Positions 1-7,337 of a DNA stretch of 23,507 nucleotides are shown piece after piece. The notes under the pieces were generated by a model. It was not told the origin of the DNA. It did not search any database and saw nothing but the letters and a program-made list of their open reading frames with translations. Origin of the DNA: Nitrospiraceae bacterium (lineage in GTDB: Bacteria > Nitrospirota > Nitrospiria > Nitrospirales > Nitrospiraceae). Location of the stretch: contig JAABQN010000004.1 in the NCBI GenBank assembly GCA_011391455.1, positions 1 to 23,507 of the forward strand, written 5' to 3'. The translations under genes and the position numbers were made by a program. Every line of letters starts with the position of its first letter. Positions within the stretch are counted from its first letter, which is position 1.

Positions 1-177
1 CTGACGATCATTACGACGATTTTCATGCCGCTGACCTTCATCGTCGGTATCTATGGGATGAATTTCGAGCACATGCCGGAACTGAAATGGGAATGGGGCT
101 ACCCGCTGGTACTCGGGCTGATGGTGGCGATCGTGATCGCCATGCTGGGATTTTTCAAGGGCAAGAAGTGGATCTAG
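1..177 (+). CDS. corA: CorA-family magnesium/cobalt transporter, C-terminal fragment
   Basis: Only the last 58 residues are in the window; the start lies upstream of base 1. The reading frame opens directly at base 1 and ends with TAG at 175-177. It contains the CorA signature YGMNFEHMPE (the GMN motif closing the first transmembrane helix at the pore mouth), preceded by a hydrophobic stretch (IFMPLTFIVGIYG). After it come a second hydrophobic helix (YPLVLGLMVAIVIAMLGFF) and a short basic cytoplasmic tail (KGKKWI). This TM1-GMN-loop-TM2-Lys-rich-tail layout is what defines CorA channels, which carry Mg2+ (or Co2+/Ni2+) across the inner membrane as pentamers. The substrate cannot be refined from this fragment. 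Confidence 0.93.
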   Translation: MTIITTIFMPLTFIVGIYGMNFEHMPELKWEWGYPLVLGLMVAIVIAMLGFFKGKKWI

Positions 178-199
178 CCCGCATGATTAATGCGGGCTA
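175..199 (+). terminator. Hairpin after corA, possible terminator
   Basis: A perfect 10-bp stem (TAGCCCGCAT at 175-184 with ATGCGGGCTA at 190-199) and a 5-nt loop begins at the corA stop codon. It is followed by AAAAG rather than a T-run, so it is not a classical intrinsic terminator for the plus strand. It is best read as a stem-loop that may end or stabilise the corA message. Confidence 0.4.
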
Positions 200-211
200 A
201 AAGAGAAAGTG

Positions 212-784
212 ATGAGGAGACGACGAATTCTCACTGTCATGATAGGCGGGCTGGTGCTAAAGGGGCTGTTCTTAGCAGTTTGTGGTGGTGGAGAGGCGCA
301 AGCTGGTGCGCAAGGAGTGTCGGCCGATCTGCCGGGCGTCACCCAGAGCCAGGGTAAGCCTCTGTCGGCAGCCCAACGGTTTGTCATCCTGCCGGCCTTT
401 AACAACGAGGCGGTGTTGGATAAAGAAACCGGCCTGGTCTGGGAGAGATCACCACAGCCGACGAGCGCCAGATGGATTGCGGCCCGCCGGACTTGCAAGG
501 AGAAGAATGTCGGAGGGCAGAAAGGCTGGCGGCTGCCGATCCTCCAAGAGCTGACGAGTCTGGTGGATCCCTCGATCGTTCCGCCTGGCCCGACTCTTCC
601 GCCGGGCCATCCGTTTCTGACCGTCCAATCGACTGTCTATTGGACGGCGACGAGGGTCGATGAGGATGCCAGGGGTTCGTGGGCTGTGCATTTCGGTTTG
701 GGCGGCGGCTCGACTTTCATCAATTGGGCCCACAGCGTGCAATCCTGGTGCGTGCGTGATGGCACGAATGTGGACCAGCCTTGA
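212..784 (+). CDS. Secreted DUF1566 (Lcl C-terminal domain) protein
   Basis: A 190-residue protein (ATG at 212; a GTG directly before it at 209 is an alternative start). The N-terminus is basic (MRRRR) followed by a hydrophobic stretch ending near GGGEAQAGA, a likely signal peptide for export. The remainder matches the DUF1566/Lcl_C pattern: VLDKETGLVWERSP, then a W-IAARRTC segment, the GWRLPILQELTSLVD core, a VYWTATRVDE strand, and a C-terminal SWCVRDG. This fold is common in exported bacterial proteins of uncertain function, often with several copies per genome. Two Cys residues (in RRTC and SWCV) could form a disulphide. No ribosome-binding site is obvious and the neighbours give no functional clue. 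The domain call is firm; the role is unknown. Confidence 0.8.
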   Translation: MRRRRILTVMIGGLVLKGLFLAVCGGGEAQAGAQGVSADLPGVTQSQGKPLSAAQRFVILPAFNNEAVLDKETGLVWERSPQPTSARWIAARRTCKEKNVGGQKGWRLPILQELTSLVDPSIVPPGPTLPPGHPFLTVQSTVYWTATRVDEDARGSWAVHFGLGGGSTFINWAHSVQSWCVRDGTNVDQP

Positions 785-816
785 GGTTTCGACGATCGGA
801 ACGAAAAGGAGTGAGT

Positions 817-1161
817 TTATTCGGTGATCTCGACGTGATCGACGTAGTAGGCGGTCTCTCCGAAGCAAGTGGTGGGGAGGTAACGAAACTCTTTGTAGTG
901 CAGGACTAATCGTTTTCCCATGGCCTGCGTGAGCTGTGATGCCACTTTCGCGTCCGAGACTGAAAAGCTCCACAGCACCGGGGCCACACCCGGCACCGTA
1001 GTCATAGCCATTTCCCCTTCGTGCGTCTTGCAGATCCAGCCCTTGTGGGAAAATTTCTGAATATAGCCTGCTCGATTTCCGTCGGAGTAGCTGTAGTTGA
1101 AGGCGACAAGCAGGTATCCAGCGCCGATGAAGAACAGGAACAGCACGAACAGCTTTATCAT
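817..1161 (-). CDS. Small membrane-anchored protein, translationally coupled to leuD
   Basis: A 114-residue protein whose ATG (1161-1159) overlaps the leuD stop codon as TGATG. The strong Shine-Dalgarno AGGAGGAG sits inside the leuD 3' end, so this start is preferred over the TTG one codon upstream. One N-terminal transmembrane helix (FVLFLFFIGAGYLLVAF) precedes an extracytoplasmic domain with the blocks YSDGNRAGYIQKFSHKGW and CKTHEGEMAM. Homologues with this SDGNRxGxxxKFSxKG block are, as I recall, often mislabelled '6-phosphogluconate dehydrogenase' in Bacteroidetes genomes; nothing here resembles that enzyme. Two Cys (ICKTH and TTCFG) are present. The role is unknown. The overlap implies co-expression with leucine biosynthesis genes but not necessarily a role in it. 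Confidence 0.78.
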   Translation of the reverse strand: MIKLFVLFLFFIGAGYLLVAFNYSYSDGNRAGYIQKFSHKGWICKTHEGEMAMTTVPGVAPVLWSFSVSDAKVASQLTQAMGKRLVLHYKEFRYLPTTCFGETAYYVDHVEITE

Positions 1162-1799
1162 CAAACTCCTCCTAGATTCCGGCTAAGATCCGTGAATAAC
1201 CAGGGGGCCTCAGTCTTTCGTCGGGCCTCGTAGGAGGTAATGGTCGTCTCGTGTTGCAACGTCAATCCGATAGCGTCGAGACCCCGATACAAGCAATCTT
1301 TTCTGAAGGGGTCGATCTCGAAGCGAGCGCTGGTACCGTCTGGGCTGATCACCGTCTGGTTTCCGAGGTCCACGGTCAGCTGGTATCCGGGCGTCGCCAG
1401 GACGTTTTGCATCATGGTCAGGACTTCGTCGGCTTTCAACACGACGGGCAGCATGCCGTTTTGGAAGCAATTGTTGTAGAAGATGTCGGCGAAGCTCGGC
1501 GCGATGATACAACGGAAACCTTGGTCGAAGAGCGCCCAGGGGGCATGTTCACGCGACGATCCGCAGCCGAAGTTATCGCGCGTCAACAGAATTGTCGCGC
1601 CCTGAAATCGTGGTTGATTCAAGAAGAACGATGGATCCTGTGACCCGTCCTTCTGCTTGCGCCAATCATAAAATAACCCTTCCCGAAGCCCAGTCCGCTT
1701 GATCGTCTTCAGAAATTGCTTCGGGATGATTTGATCTGTATCGACATTGACCCGGTCAAGTGGAGCAACTAGACCAGTTATTATCGTGAAAGCTTGCAT
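1161..1799 (-). CDS. leuD: 3-isopropylmalate dehydratase small subunit
   Basis: A 212-residue protein, the usual length for LeuD. With LeuC it forms isopropylmalate isomerase, which interconverts 2- and 3-isopropylmalate in the cytoplasm, the second step of leucine synthesis. Recognisable blocks are the N-terminal LVAPLDRVNVDTDQIIPKQF (residues 10-29), the substrate-binding motif NFGCGSSREHAPWAL (76-90), and IIAPSFADIFYNNCFQNGMLPV. The gene follows leuC on the same strand after about 70 bp of repeat-like DNA. Its stop overlaps the start of a small membrane-protein gene. No leuA or leuB lies in the window. Confidence 0.97.
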   Translation of the reverse strand: MQAFTIITGLVAPLDRVNVDTDQIIPKQFLKTIKRTGLREGLFYDWRKQKDGSQDPSFFLNQPRFQGATILLTRDNFGCGSSREHAPWALFDQGFRCIIAPSFADIFYNNCFQNGMLPVVLKADEVLTMMQNVLATPGYQLTVDLGNQTVISPDGTSARFEIDPFRKDCLYRGLDAIGLTLQHETTITSYEARRKTEAPWLFTDLSRNLGGV

Positions 1800-1801
1800 A
1801 A

Positions 1802-1874
1802 TGTTTAATGATGAATGGTGAATGTTGAATTATGGCTGAAAATTCAACATTCAAAATTTAACATTGAGAATTCA
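1802..1874 (-). repeat. Period-7 repeat with a 12-bp inverted repeat between leuC and leuD
   Basis: This AT-rich spacer is built from 7-nt units. The left half reads TGTTTAA, TGATGAA, TGGTGAA, TGTTGAA (1802-1829). The right half reads AAATTCA, ACATTCA, AAATTTA, ACATTGA, GAATTCA (1840-1874), the same unit on the opposite strand. The two halves form a perfect 12-bp inverted repeat (1820-1831 with 1841-1852) around a 9-nt loop. The last unit runs into the leuC stop codon. It could form a hairpin in the leuC-leuD transcript. Base composition differs sharply from the flanking genes. Confidence 0.75.
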
Positions 1875-3275
1875 CGACCAGTGTCTAATATCGACAAAAT
1901 GGCCTTCGACTGCCGCAGCTACTGCCATGGCCGGTGACACGAGATGGGTCCGGCCTCCGGCCCCCTGGCGCCCTTCGAAATTTCGATTGCTGGTCGAGGC
2001 GCAGCGCTCTCCTGGCTGAAGCACGTCGGCATTCATCGCCAGGCACATACTGCAGCCTGCTTCCCGCCACTCGAACCCCGCCTCTTTGAACAGGAGGTCG
2101 AGCCCTTCCTGTTCGGCCTGCTGTTTTACGAGGCCGGAACCGGGCACGACCATCGCGTGAACGGTCTTCGCGACATGTCTGCCCTTCGCCAAGCTCGCGG
2201 CCAGACGGAGATCTTCGATGCGTGCATTCGTGCAGGATCCGATGAAGACCTTGTCGATGGCAATATCGGTCATGGGCATGTTCGGAATGAGGCCCATGTA
2301 TTCCAACGCCCGCTCTGTAGCCTGGCGTTGGTTCTCGTCGGTGATCGTACGCGGGTCCGGTACTCGCTGATCGATGCCGGTCACCATACCGGGGCTCGTG
2401 CCCCAGCTGACTTGCGGCGCGATGTCCTCGGCCCGCATCGTGACGGTCACATCGTATGTCGCGTTCACATCGGTCTTGAGCTGCTGCCAGGCCTGTACGG
2501 CCCGCTCGAACAGTTCTCCCTTCGGAGCCAACGGGCGCCCTTTTATATAGGCAATGGTGCTCTCGTCCGGCGCGACCATCCCGGCTCGCGCGCCGGCCTC
2601 GATTGACATGTTGCAGAGCGTCATGCGTCCTTCCATGCTGAGGGAACGGATCGCCGAGCCTGTGTACTCGATGACATAGCCGGTTCCGCCGGCTGTGCCG
2701 ATCTTGCCAATGATGGCCAGAATGACGTCCTTGGCTGAGCAGAGAGCCGGCAGCAGTCCGTCGACGCGGACCTCCATGGTCTTGGGCCGTTTTTGCACCA
2801 AACATTGGGTAGCCAGTACGTGCTCCACTTCGCTGGTGCCGATGCCGAAGGCCAGCGCGCCGAACGCCCCATGGGTCGACGTATGAGAGTCGCCGCACAC
2901 GATGGTCGTCCCCGGCAGGGTAAAGCCCTGTTCGGGCCCGATCACATGCACCACGCCTTGGCGGATGTCGTTCATGCCAAAGATTGTGATGCCGAAGTCG
3001 CGGCAATTCTCCTCCAGCGTCCTAATTTGTATCGCACTGAGGGGATCGGCAATGCCCAGGGTCCGGTCGGTGGTCGGAACGTTGTGATCCGGCACCGCCA
3101 ACGTAGCGCCAGGGCGTCGAGGCCTGCGGCCCGAGAGCTTGAGCCCTTCAAACGCCTGCGGCGACGTGACTTCGTGGACCAGTTGACGGTCGATATAGAG
3201 CAGGGTGGTTCCGTCCGGCTCCGCGCGGACGACGTGAGACTCCCAGATTTTGTTGAAGAGGGTCTGAGCGGCCAT
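1872..3275 (-). CDS. leuC: 3-isopropylmalate dehydratase large subunit
   Basis: A 467-residue aconitase-family protein of standard LeuC length. It carries the [4Fe-4S] cluster and works with LeuD in leucine biosynthesis. The cluster ligands are visible: Cys348 in FIGSCTNARIEDL, and Cys408 and Cys411 in GCSMCLAMN. Other family blocks are VPDHNVPTTDR (61-71), the CGDSHTSTHGAFGALAFGIGTSEVEH region (127-152), and the C-terminal SNRNFEGRQGAGGRTHLVSP. The ATG at 3275 is preceded by a GGAG Shine-Dalgarno. Unlike many genomes, leuC and leuD are separated by about 70 bp of repetitive DNA instead of abutting. Confidence 0.98.
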   Translation of the reverse strand: MAAQTLFNKIWESHVVRAEPDGTTLLYIDRQLVHEVTSPQAFEGLKLSGRRPRRPGATLAVPDHNVPTTDRTLGIADPLSAIQIRTLEENCRDFGITIFGMNDIRQGVVHVIGPEQGFTLPGTTIVCGDSHTSTHGAFGALAFGIGTSEVEHVLATQCLVQKRPKTMEVRVDGLLPALCSAKDVILAIIGKIGTAGGTGYVIEYTGSAIRSLSMEGRMTLCNMSIEAGARAGMVAPDESTIAYIKGRPLAPKGELFERAVQAWQQLKTDVNATYDVTVTMRAEDIAPQVSWGTSPGMVTGIDQRVPDPRTITDENQRQATERALEYMGLIPNMPMTDIAIDKVFIGSCTNARIEDLRLAASLAKGRHVAKTVHAMVVPGSGLVKQQAEQEGLDLLFKEAGFEWREAGCSMCLAMNADVLQPGERCASTSNRNFEGRQGAGGRTHLVSPAMAVAAAVEGHFVDIRHWS

Positions 3276-3327
3276 ACATACTCCTCAATGATCGGTCTCT
3301 TCGGATGGTATTTCCGAGAGGATGCAC

Positions 3328-3358
3328 ATTATACAGAGTCCTCCTAGGGTCTGCACAA
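3328..3358 (-). promoter_or_regulatory. Candidate sigma-70-type promoter for leuC
   Basis: On the minus strand a perfect TATAAT (3333-3328) lies about 55 bp upstream of the leuC ATG, with TTGTGC (3358-3353) 19 bp further upstream. The -10 is strong; the spacer is 2 bp longer than ideal. Assigned by position and motif only. Confidence 0.4.
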
Positions 3359-3443
3359 GAGCCCTCACCATATTCTTGCGTTGACCGAACGGGATGTGGT
3401 ACACCGCCAGGCCGGATGCGTAGAAACAGTCCGCCGGCACGGA

Positions 3444-3514
3444 GAAGGCTGAGGTTAAGATTGAGCGAAGATCAGACTCTCCCTATCTCAGCCTCGACCT
3501 GGATCTTAACCTTC
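3444..3514. repeat. Hexanucleotide-repeat inverted element
   Basis: The right arm (3487-3514) reads as 6-nt units CTCAGC, CTCGAC, CTGGAT, CTTAAC, CTTC. The left arm (3444-3465) is the same type of array on the opposite strand (GCTGAG, GTTAAG, ATTGAG, flanked by GAAG). Together they form an imperfect inverted repeat upstream of the MEKHLA gene. A related array occurs at 8250-8270. The remaining bases from 3359 to 3530 show no gene. Confidence 0.6.
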
Positions 3515-3530
3515 TGGCGAGCTGTGTATC

Positions 3531-4001
3531 GTGACCTCCCAGATATGGGCTGATCCTGCCATCGTGGAATGGTCGCAACTGCTCCTCAACAGTTTCCGTC
3601 ATTGGACCGGGCGTGACCTGCTCGAACGAGTGGGTGATCAGGATTATCAGGCCCACGCGCTCTTCCAGTCTCCCTTTGCCGTCGTGTCCCACGGGATAGA
3701 AGAGGATCCGCTCCTCAATTACGGCAATCAAGTCACGTTGGAGCTATGGGAGCTGACCTGGGAACAGCTCGTGAAGACACCGTCACGGCTCACGGCTGAG
3801 CCGGTCAATCGAGCTGAGCGGGAATGGATGCTGGAACAAGCCAGAACCAGCGGCTATCTCGATACCTATCGAGGCGTGAGAATTACTTCAACAGGACGCC
3901 GTTTTCTCGTCGAGAACGCCCTCATCTGGAATGTCATGGATGGAGGGGGACAGAGAGTCGGGCAGGCGGCGACCTTTGCGCAATGGACCTGGTTGACCTA
4001 G
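3531..4001 (+). CDS. MEKHLA domain protein
   Basis: A 156-residue protein starting at GTG 3531 (MTSQIWADPAIVEWSQLLL). The whole length matches stand-alone bacterial MEKHLA proteins. These are PAS-like sensor folds first named from the C-terminus of plant HD-ZIP III factors. Diagnostic blocks are the central WEQLVKTPSRLTAEPVNRAER, then YRGVRITSTGRRFLVENALIWNV, and the C-terminal GQRVGQAATFAQWTWL. No signal peptide, membrane helix or output domain is present, so it is probably a soluble ligand- or redox-binding protein. The ligand is unknown. It stands alone between the leu genes and the cellulose genes and is convergent with bcsS. No clear Shine-Dalgarno is visible; a hexanucleotide repeat ends about 16 bp upstream of the start. 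Confidence 0.88.
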   Translation: MTSQIWADPAIVEWSQLLLNSFRHWTGRDLLERVGDQDYQAHALFQSPFAVVSHGIEEDPLLNYGNQVTLELWELTWEQLVKTPSRLTAEPVNRAEREWMLEQARTSGYLDTYRGVRITSTGRRFLVENALIWNVMDGGGQRVGQAATFAQWTWLT

Positions 4002-4031
4002 CAGGATGCTGAAAAAGTCTGCCAGCAGGGG

Positions 4032-4128
4032 AAGGATGGCCCGGTGAGTCCCCTATGCTCGCTCAACGCGCGGTCTCAGAAGACCCTCGTTGGACGAGCG
4101 TAGTGGGGGACTCAACCGGGCCATCCTT
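4032..4128. repeat. Long imperfect palindrome, probable dispersed intergenic element
   Basis: The left arm 4032-4061 (AAGGATGGCCCGGTGAGTCC...GCTCG) is complementary to 4095-4128 (CGAGCG...ACTCAACCGGGCCATCCTT) with a few bulges, leaving an inner segment of about 33 nt. Upstream (4003-4030) is GGATGCTGAAAAAGTCTGCCAGCAGG. Downstream (4143-4177) is a further CGAGCAA/TTGCTCG stem followed by TTGCGGCCTTACCTGCGG. It lies between two convergent genes, a typical site for REP/MITE-like sequences, and could act as a bidirectional terminator. No coding sequence is seen in 4002-4228. The resemblance to a recurrent Nitrospira intergenic repeat is from memory. Confidence 0.6.
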
Positions 4129-4228
4129 GGAGACAACATACACGAGCAAGTTTGCAAGGATCATCTTTGGTTGCTCGTTGCGGCCTTACCTGCGGAAAGG
4201 CGCGTCTTGGTGCGCTGGGGTGGGCGGG

Positions 4229-4999
4229 CTAGAAGGGGAAATAGATCTCAAATCCTCCATAAGCGCCGCTGTGGAACGTCGTGTTGTGTTGGTATCCACC
4301 CCGGACGAGCAAAAACACTTTGCTGACCTGAACTTCAGCGATGGGCCCCGCCATGATCCCTCGAAAACCGGCATTACCCATTCCTGTCACGTCCCAGCCG
4401 AGATAGGTTGCGCAACAGAGCTTCTCGGGCTTATAGGCCAGCGCCTTTCCGCGCAGCCGGCTCCAGAAGAAATTGTCGAGGTCAGCGTACGACCCTATGG
4501 CGTGGAAATTCCATTTTTCATGCCAATAGAGCGCTTCAAGTTGGCCGTACACGCCGGCCTGATGGGCGATCGTGCTACTCGCGTTCAGCCGCTGTTCTTC
4601 GATTCTGCGCAGCTGAGGGCCGGCAAGGGCGGAGAGTGTCCAGCCACCGAGCGTTGTGGAGATGCCGAGCGACGGGACAATAGACTGGATGTTGGCATCC
4701 AGGAGTTGCCCATTGGACTTAAAACTATAGCCGAGCCCGGAAGTCATAGCCTGAACAAACAAGCCGGATCCTGATGAATTCCCCAAGATCAGGGTCCGGA
4801 CGCCGAGGTAGCCAAAGTATTGGTTCTTATTGTCGATCTGAAATCCCGTGAAGACATCTCCCGCCTCGCTCACGAGAGGCAAGCATGTCAGGATACATCC
4901 CGCTAGTACTAGTCGCGTAAGTCTCGCTATCGTTCTCAGGCGCATCAACCGACGGGCGGGCCGTACATCAGCTGAAAGAACATGGCTGTCCTCGTCCAT
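4229..4999 (-). CDS. bcsS: BcsS-type cellulose biosynthesis outer-membrane protein
   Basis: A 256-residue protein from ATG 4999, which has a GAGG about 8 nt upstream. Longer in-frame starts exist at 5032, 5074 and 5101, the last two inside the bcsA 3' end. A signal sequence follows (MRLRTIARLTRLVLAGCILTC...SEAG). The mature region looks like a small beta-barrel with alternating aromatic/hydrophobic strands: GDVFTGFQIDN, YFGYLGVRT, WTLSALAGPQLRR, YGQLEALYWHEKWNF and ADLDNFFWSRLRG. It ends in GGYQHNTTFHSGAYGGFEIYFPF with a terminal Phe, as outer-membrane proteins commonly do. This fits the BcsS family found beside bcsA. Its position directly downstream of bcsA supports the call. The exact role of BcsS in export is not established. 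Confidence 0.75.
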   Translation of the reverse strand: MDEDSHVLSADVRPARRLMRLRTIARLTRLVLAGCILTCLPLVSEAGDVFTGFQIDNKNQYFGYLGVRTLILGNSSGSGLFVQAMTSGLGYSFKSNGQLLDANIQSIVPSLGISTTLGGWTLSALAGPQLRRIEEQRLNASSTIAHQAGVYGQLEALYWHEKWNFHAIGSYADLDNFFWSRLRGKALAYKPEKLCCATYLGWDVTGMGNAGFRGIMAGPIAEVQVSKVFLLVRGGYQHNTTFHSGAYGGFEIYFPF

Positions 5000-5063
5000 A
5001 GGGGCGCCCTCGTGAGGATACGATGATCCCATCGTACACCCTGACTCCTGGTTAAGCCGAGCG

Positions 5064-7337
5064 TTAGTGCGCATAGTGCAAGCGACGCCACTGTTCCTCA
5101 CCGGACTCGATACTTACCACCTGGAAGTGCACGAGTGTTTTCCTCCGTTTGCGGACCATCCCCACAGGACTGACTTTCAGCGTGATTCCGGGAAGCTCCA
5201 GCAGGGCGCCGACCAGCGAGTCTTGCGGGGCTCCGGAAAAGAGGGCGCTGACGCCCGTGAAGGACATGTCTTCTACGCGGCCTTGCCAGACCGATGACGG
5301 CGCGGTGATTCGACAGTGGGTTCCTCCCGTGACGCGAATCATGCTCCGGCGATTCCAGGTGAGGGGACGCCATGGGATGGTCAGAGCCTGGAGGAGTGAA
5401 CGGAGGCTGCTGCCGATTCCTGGTTGGATACGGTAGCCGTCTTCCCATGGAATGGGATCCCCATACATTTTATCGACCAGAATTTGGCGTGTCTGTTCAT
5501 CCAGCTCATTGAATTGGAGGCCCACGTCAATCCCGCCTGACGGATTCGGTTCCTGTCGGACGATGCGGGCGGTGACTGTGACCAGTAGGCCTCGTGATGA
5601 AGTCAGTGCGAACTTGATGGTCTCCTGCAGCGTAAAGATGGGTTGGTCTACGTTCACCGCAGCTCCCTGCTCGTTCACGTCGATGACGCGTGCCGAGACT
5701 CCTTCTCCGTCCACGAACAGCCCGCCGGCAAAATCTCGTTTGAGCCGGAACCCCTGCCGCCCCTGGGCTTGTTCGCTGGCGACGAACAGGGCTATGGTGA
5801 GGAGGAGGAGGTTGGCGCTTCCCCAAAAGAGGCTAACCGGCAAGCCTGGATCGCCGACGCCTTGCGACCAATGCCGGATGCCCAACGCCAAACCGATAAC
5901 GAGCAGGCCGAATGTAATTAGATGAGGCCAGGCCAAGGACAATTCGGTTGTGGAGCTTTTCTTCACCCGTTGCCCTTTCGGTGTCACTTCGAACGGCCGT
6001 TCTTTACGCGGCGCAGCCAGCGCCTTGAGGGCCACGAGACTGAGGGCAAAACACATGGCGATCTCATACACGTCCGACCAGAAGGGATTGCGCGATCCCC
6101 GGCTGACAGGTCGCATCACGAGTGCGGAGGCCAGAAAGAACGAGAAGAAGAAGTTGCACAGGGCCAGCATGTCGGCTTTCAACGGTGACGTCGAAAAGAG
6201 CAGGCTCGCCAACGGCGCGAGGAGACAAATCAAGCGCGGGAGACCGAAGAAGAAATAGAAGATCGACCCGAAGTAGTCAATCCGCTGAGCCAGGCTCAGT
6301 CCGCGCTTGGTTAGCGGATTATCCCGGAGCAAGACCTGAATGCATCCCATGGCCCAGCGTTTTCGCTGTTTCAAATATCCGTCAAAGGTTTCCGGCATCA
6401 GGCCTGCCGACAGCACCTTATTGAGGTAGCAGGAGCGGTAGCCCTTGGCATGCAGATTCATGCTGGTATGAATGTCTTCTGTGATGGTCTGGGTCTGGAA
6501 TCCCCCGATTTCCATCAAGGGCTTTCGGCGAAGGAGGCCGCCGCTGCCAGCAAAGAAAGCGCTGTTATGGGTATCACGGCCGGCTTGGAGCGAACGGAAG
6601 AAGAGCGCCTGTTCGTTCTTCACTTCCTCGCCGACGCGCAGGTTCCGCTGGAAAATATCCGGATTGTAGAAGTGATGCGGTGTTTGCACGATTGCGACCT
6701 TCGGATCGTCAAAAAACCCGACGGTGTCTTTGAGAAATGTTCGGGCCGGGATGTGATCCACGTCGAAGATCGCGACCAACTCCCCGTGGCTGAGCTGGAG
6801 AGCATGGTTCAAATTTCCGGCTTTTGCGTGACGAGGTCGGTCCGGGCGCCGGATGTATTCGCAGCCGAGCGAGGTGGCCAATTGCCGGGCTTCATCGCGA
6901 TGGCCGTCATCCAGGACGTACAGGGTAAATCGATCGCGAGGATATTCCTGCGCGAGACAGCTGATCAATGTTTGCCGAAGGATCGAGAGCGGCTCGTCCA
7001 CGACTGTTACCATGATATCCACGGTAGGATACGTGGTAATGGGGGCCGGTGTCCGTTCTGTCGGCGACCAGGACTGATAGGTGAAGAAACAGAACTGACA
7101 GAGCCCGTAGAGCTCCGCTAGATAGACGACTGATCCGAGGGCCATGGAGGCGAGGTCATCGGTGGGGATCGTGTAGAGCAGACGCCATACCATGTACCGG
7201 GCATAGAGAAAGAGGCTGAGCGTCAACATCAGTTTCCGGCCCCGATTCTGTTTGATCAGGAGGCCGATGACGAAAAGCGCCAGGCCTGAAAGCCCGAAGG
7301 CGATTGGCGTACTGAAGAATGCATCAAGGACCGTCAT
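5064..7337 (-). CDS. bcsA: Cellulose synthase catalytic subunit with two PilZ-like regions
   Basis: A 757-residue inner-membrane family-2 glycosyltransferase that would polymerise UDP-glucose into beta-1,4-glucan. N-terminal membrane helices (about 10-90) precede the GT2 domain: DDG at 143-145, the DxD motif FDVDH at 191-195, QTPHHFYNP near 218-226, the catalytic TED at 286-288, and QRKRW at 324-328. More helices follow (about 355-520). The C-terminus has two candidate c-di-GMP-binding PilZ segments. The first is RQGFR (527-531) with the degenerate DVNEQG (553-558). The second is RSMIR (664-668) with the canonical DMSFTG (690-695). AAGGGG precedes the ATG. Only bcsS follows it; no bcsB, bcsC or bcsZ is nearby. 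Related beta-glucan synthases cannot be excluded. Confidence 0.92.
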   Translation of the reverse strand: MTVLDAFFSTPIAFGLSGLALFVIGLLIKQNRGRKLMLTLSLFLYARYMVWRLLYTIPTDDLASMALGSVVYLAELYGLCQFCFFTYQSWSPTERTPAPITTYPTVDIMVTVVDEPLSILRQTLISCLAQEYPRDRFTLYVLDDGHRDEARQLATSLGCEYIRRPDRPRHAKAGNLNHALQLSHGELVAIFDVDHIPARTFLKDTVGFFDDPKVAIVQTPHHFYNPDIFQRNLRVGEEVKNEQALFFRSLQAGRDTHNSAFFAGSGGLLRRKPLMEIGGFQTQTITEDIHTSMNLHAKGYRSCYLNKVLSAGLMPETFDGYLKQRKRWAMGCIQVLLRDNPLTKRGLSLAQRIDYFGSIFYFFFGLPRLICLLAPLASLLFSTSPLKADMLALCNFFFSFFLASALVMRPVSRGSRNPFWSDVYEIAMCFALSLVALKALAAPRKERPFEVTPKGQRVKKSSTTELSLAWPHLITFGLLVIGLALGIRHWSQGVGDPGLPVSLFWGSANLLLLTIALFVASEQAQGRQGFRLKRDFAGGLFVDGEGVSARVIDVNEQGAAVNVDQPIFTLQETIKFALTSSRGLLVTVTARIVRQEPNPSGGIDVGLQFNELDEQTRQILVDKMYGDPIPWEDGYRIQPGIGSSLRSLLQALTIPWRPLTWNRRSMIRVTGGTHCRITAPSSVWQGRVEDMSFTGVSALFSGAPQDSLVGALLELPGITLKVSPVGMVRKRRKTLVHFQVVSIESGEEQWRRLHYAH

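Noticed and set aside
449..973. 174-residue minus-strand open frame
   Set aside because: Arg/His/Pro-rich antisense shadow of the DUF1566 gene and its flank; no motif or ribosome-binding site.
1944..2606. 220-residue plus-strand open frame
   Set aside because: Lies wholly antisense to leuC, whose Fe-S motifs are intact; composition is typical of a shadow frame.
6450..7121. 223-residue plus-strand open frame
   Set aside because: Antisense to the GT2 core of bcsA; no domain recognised.
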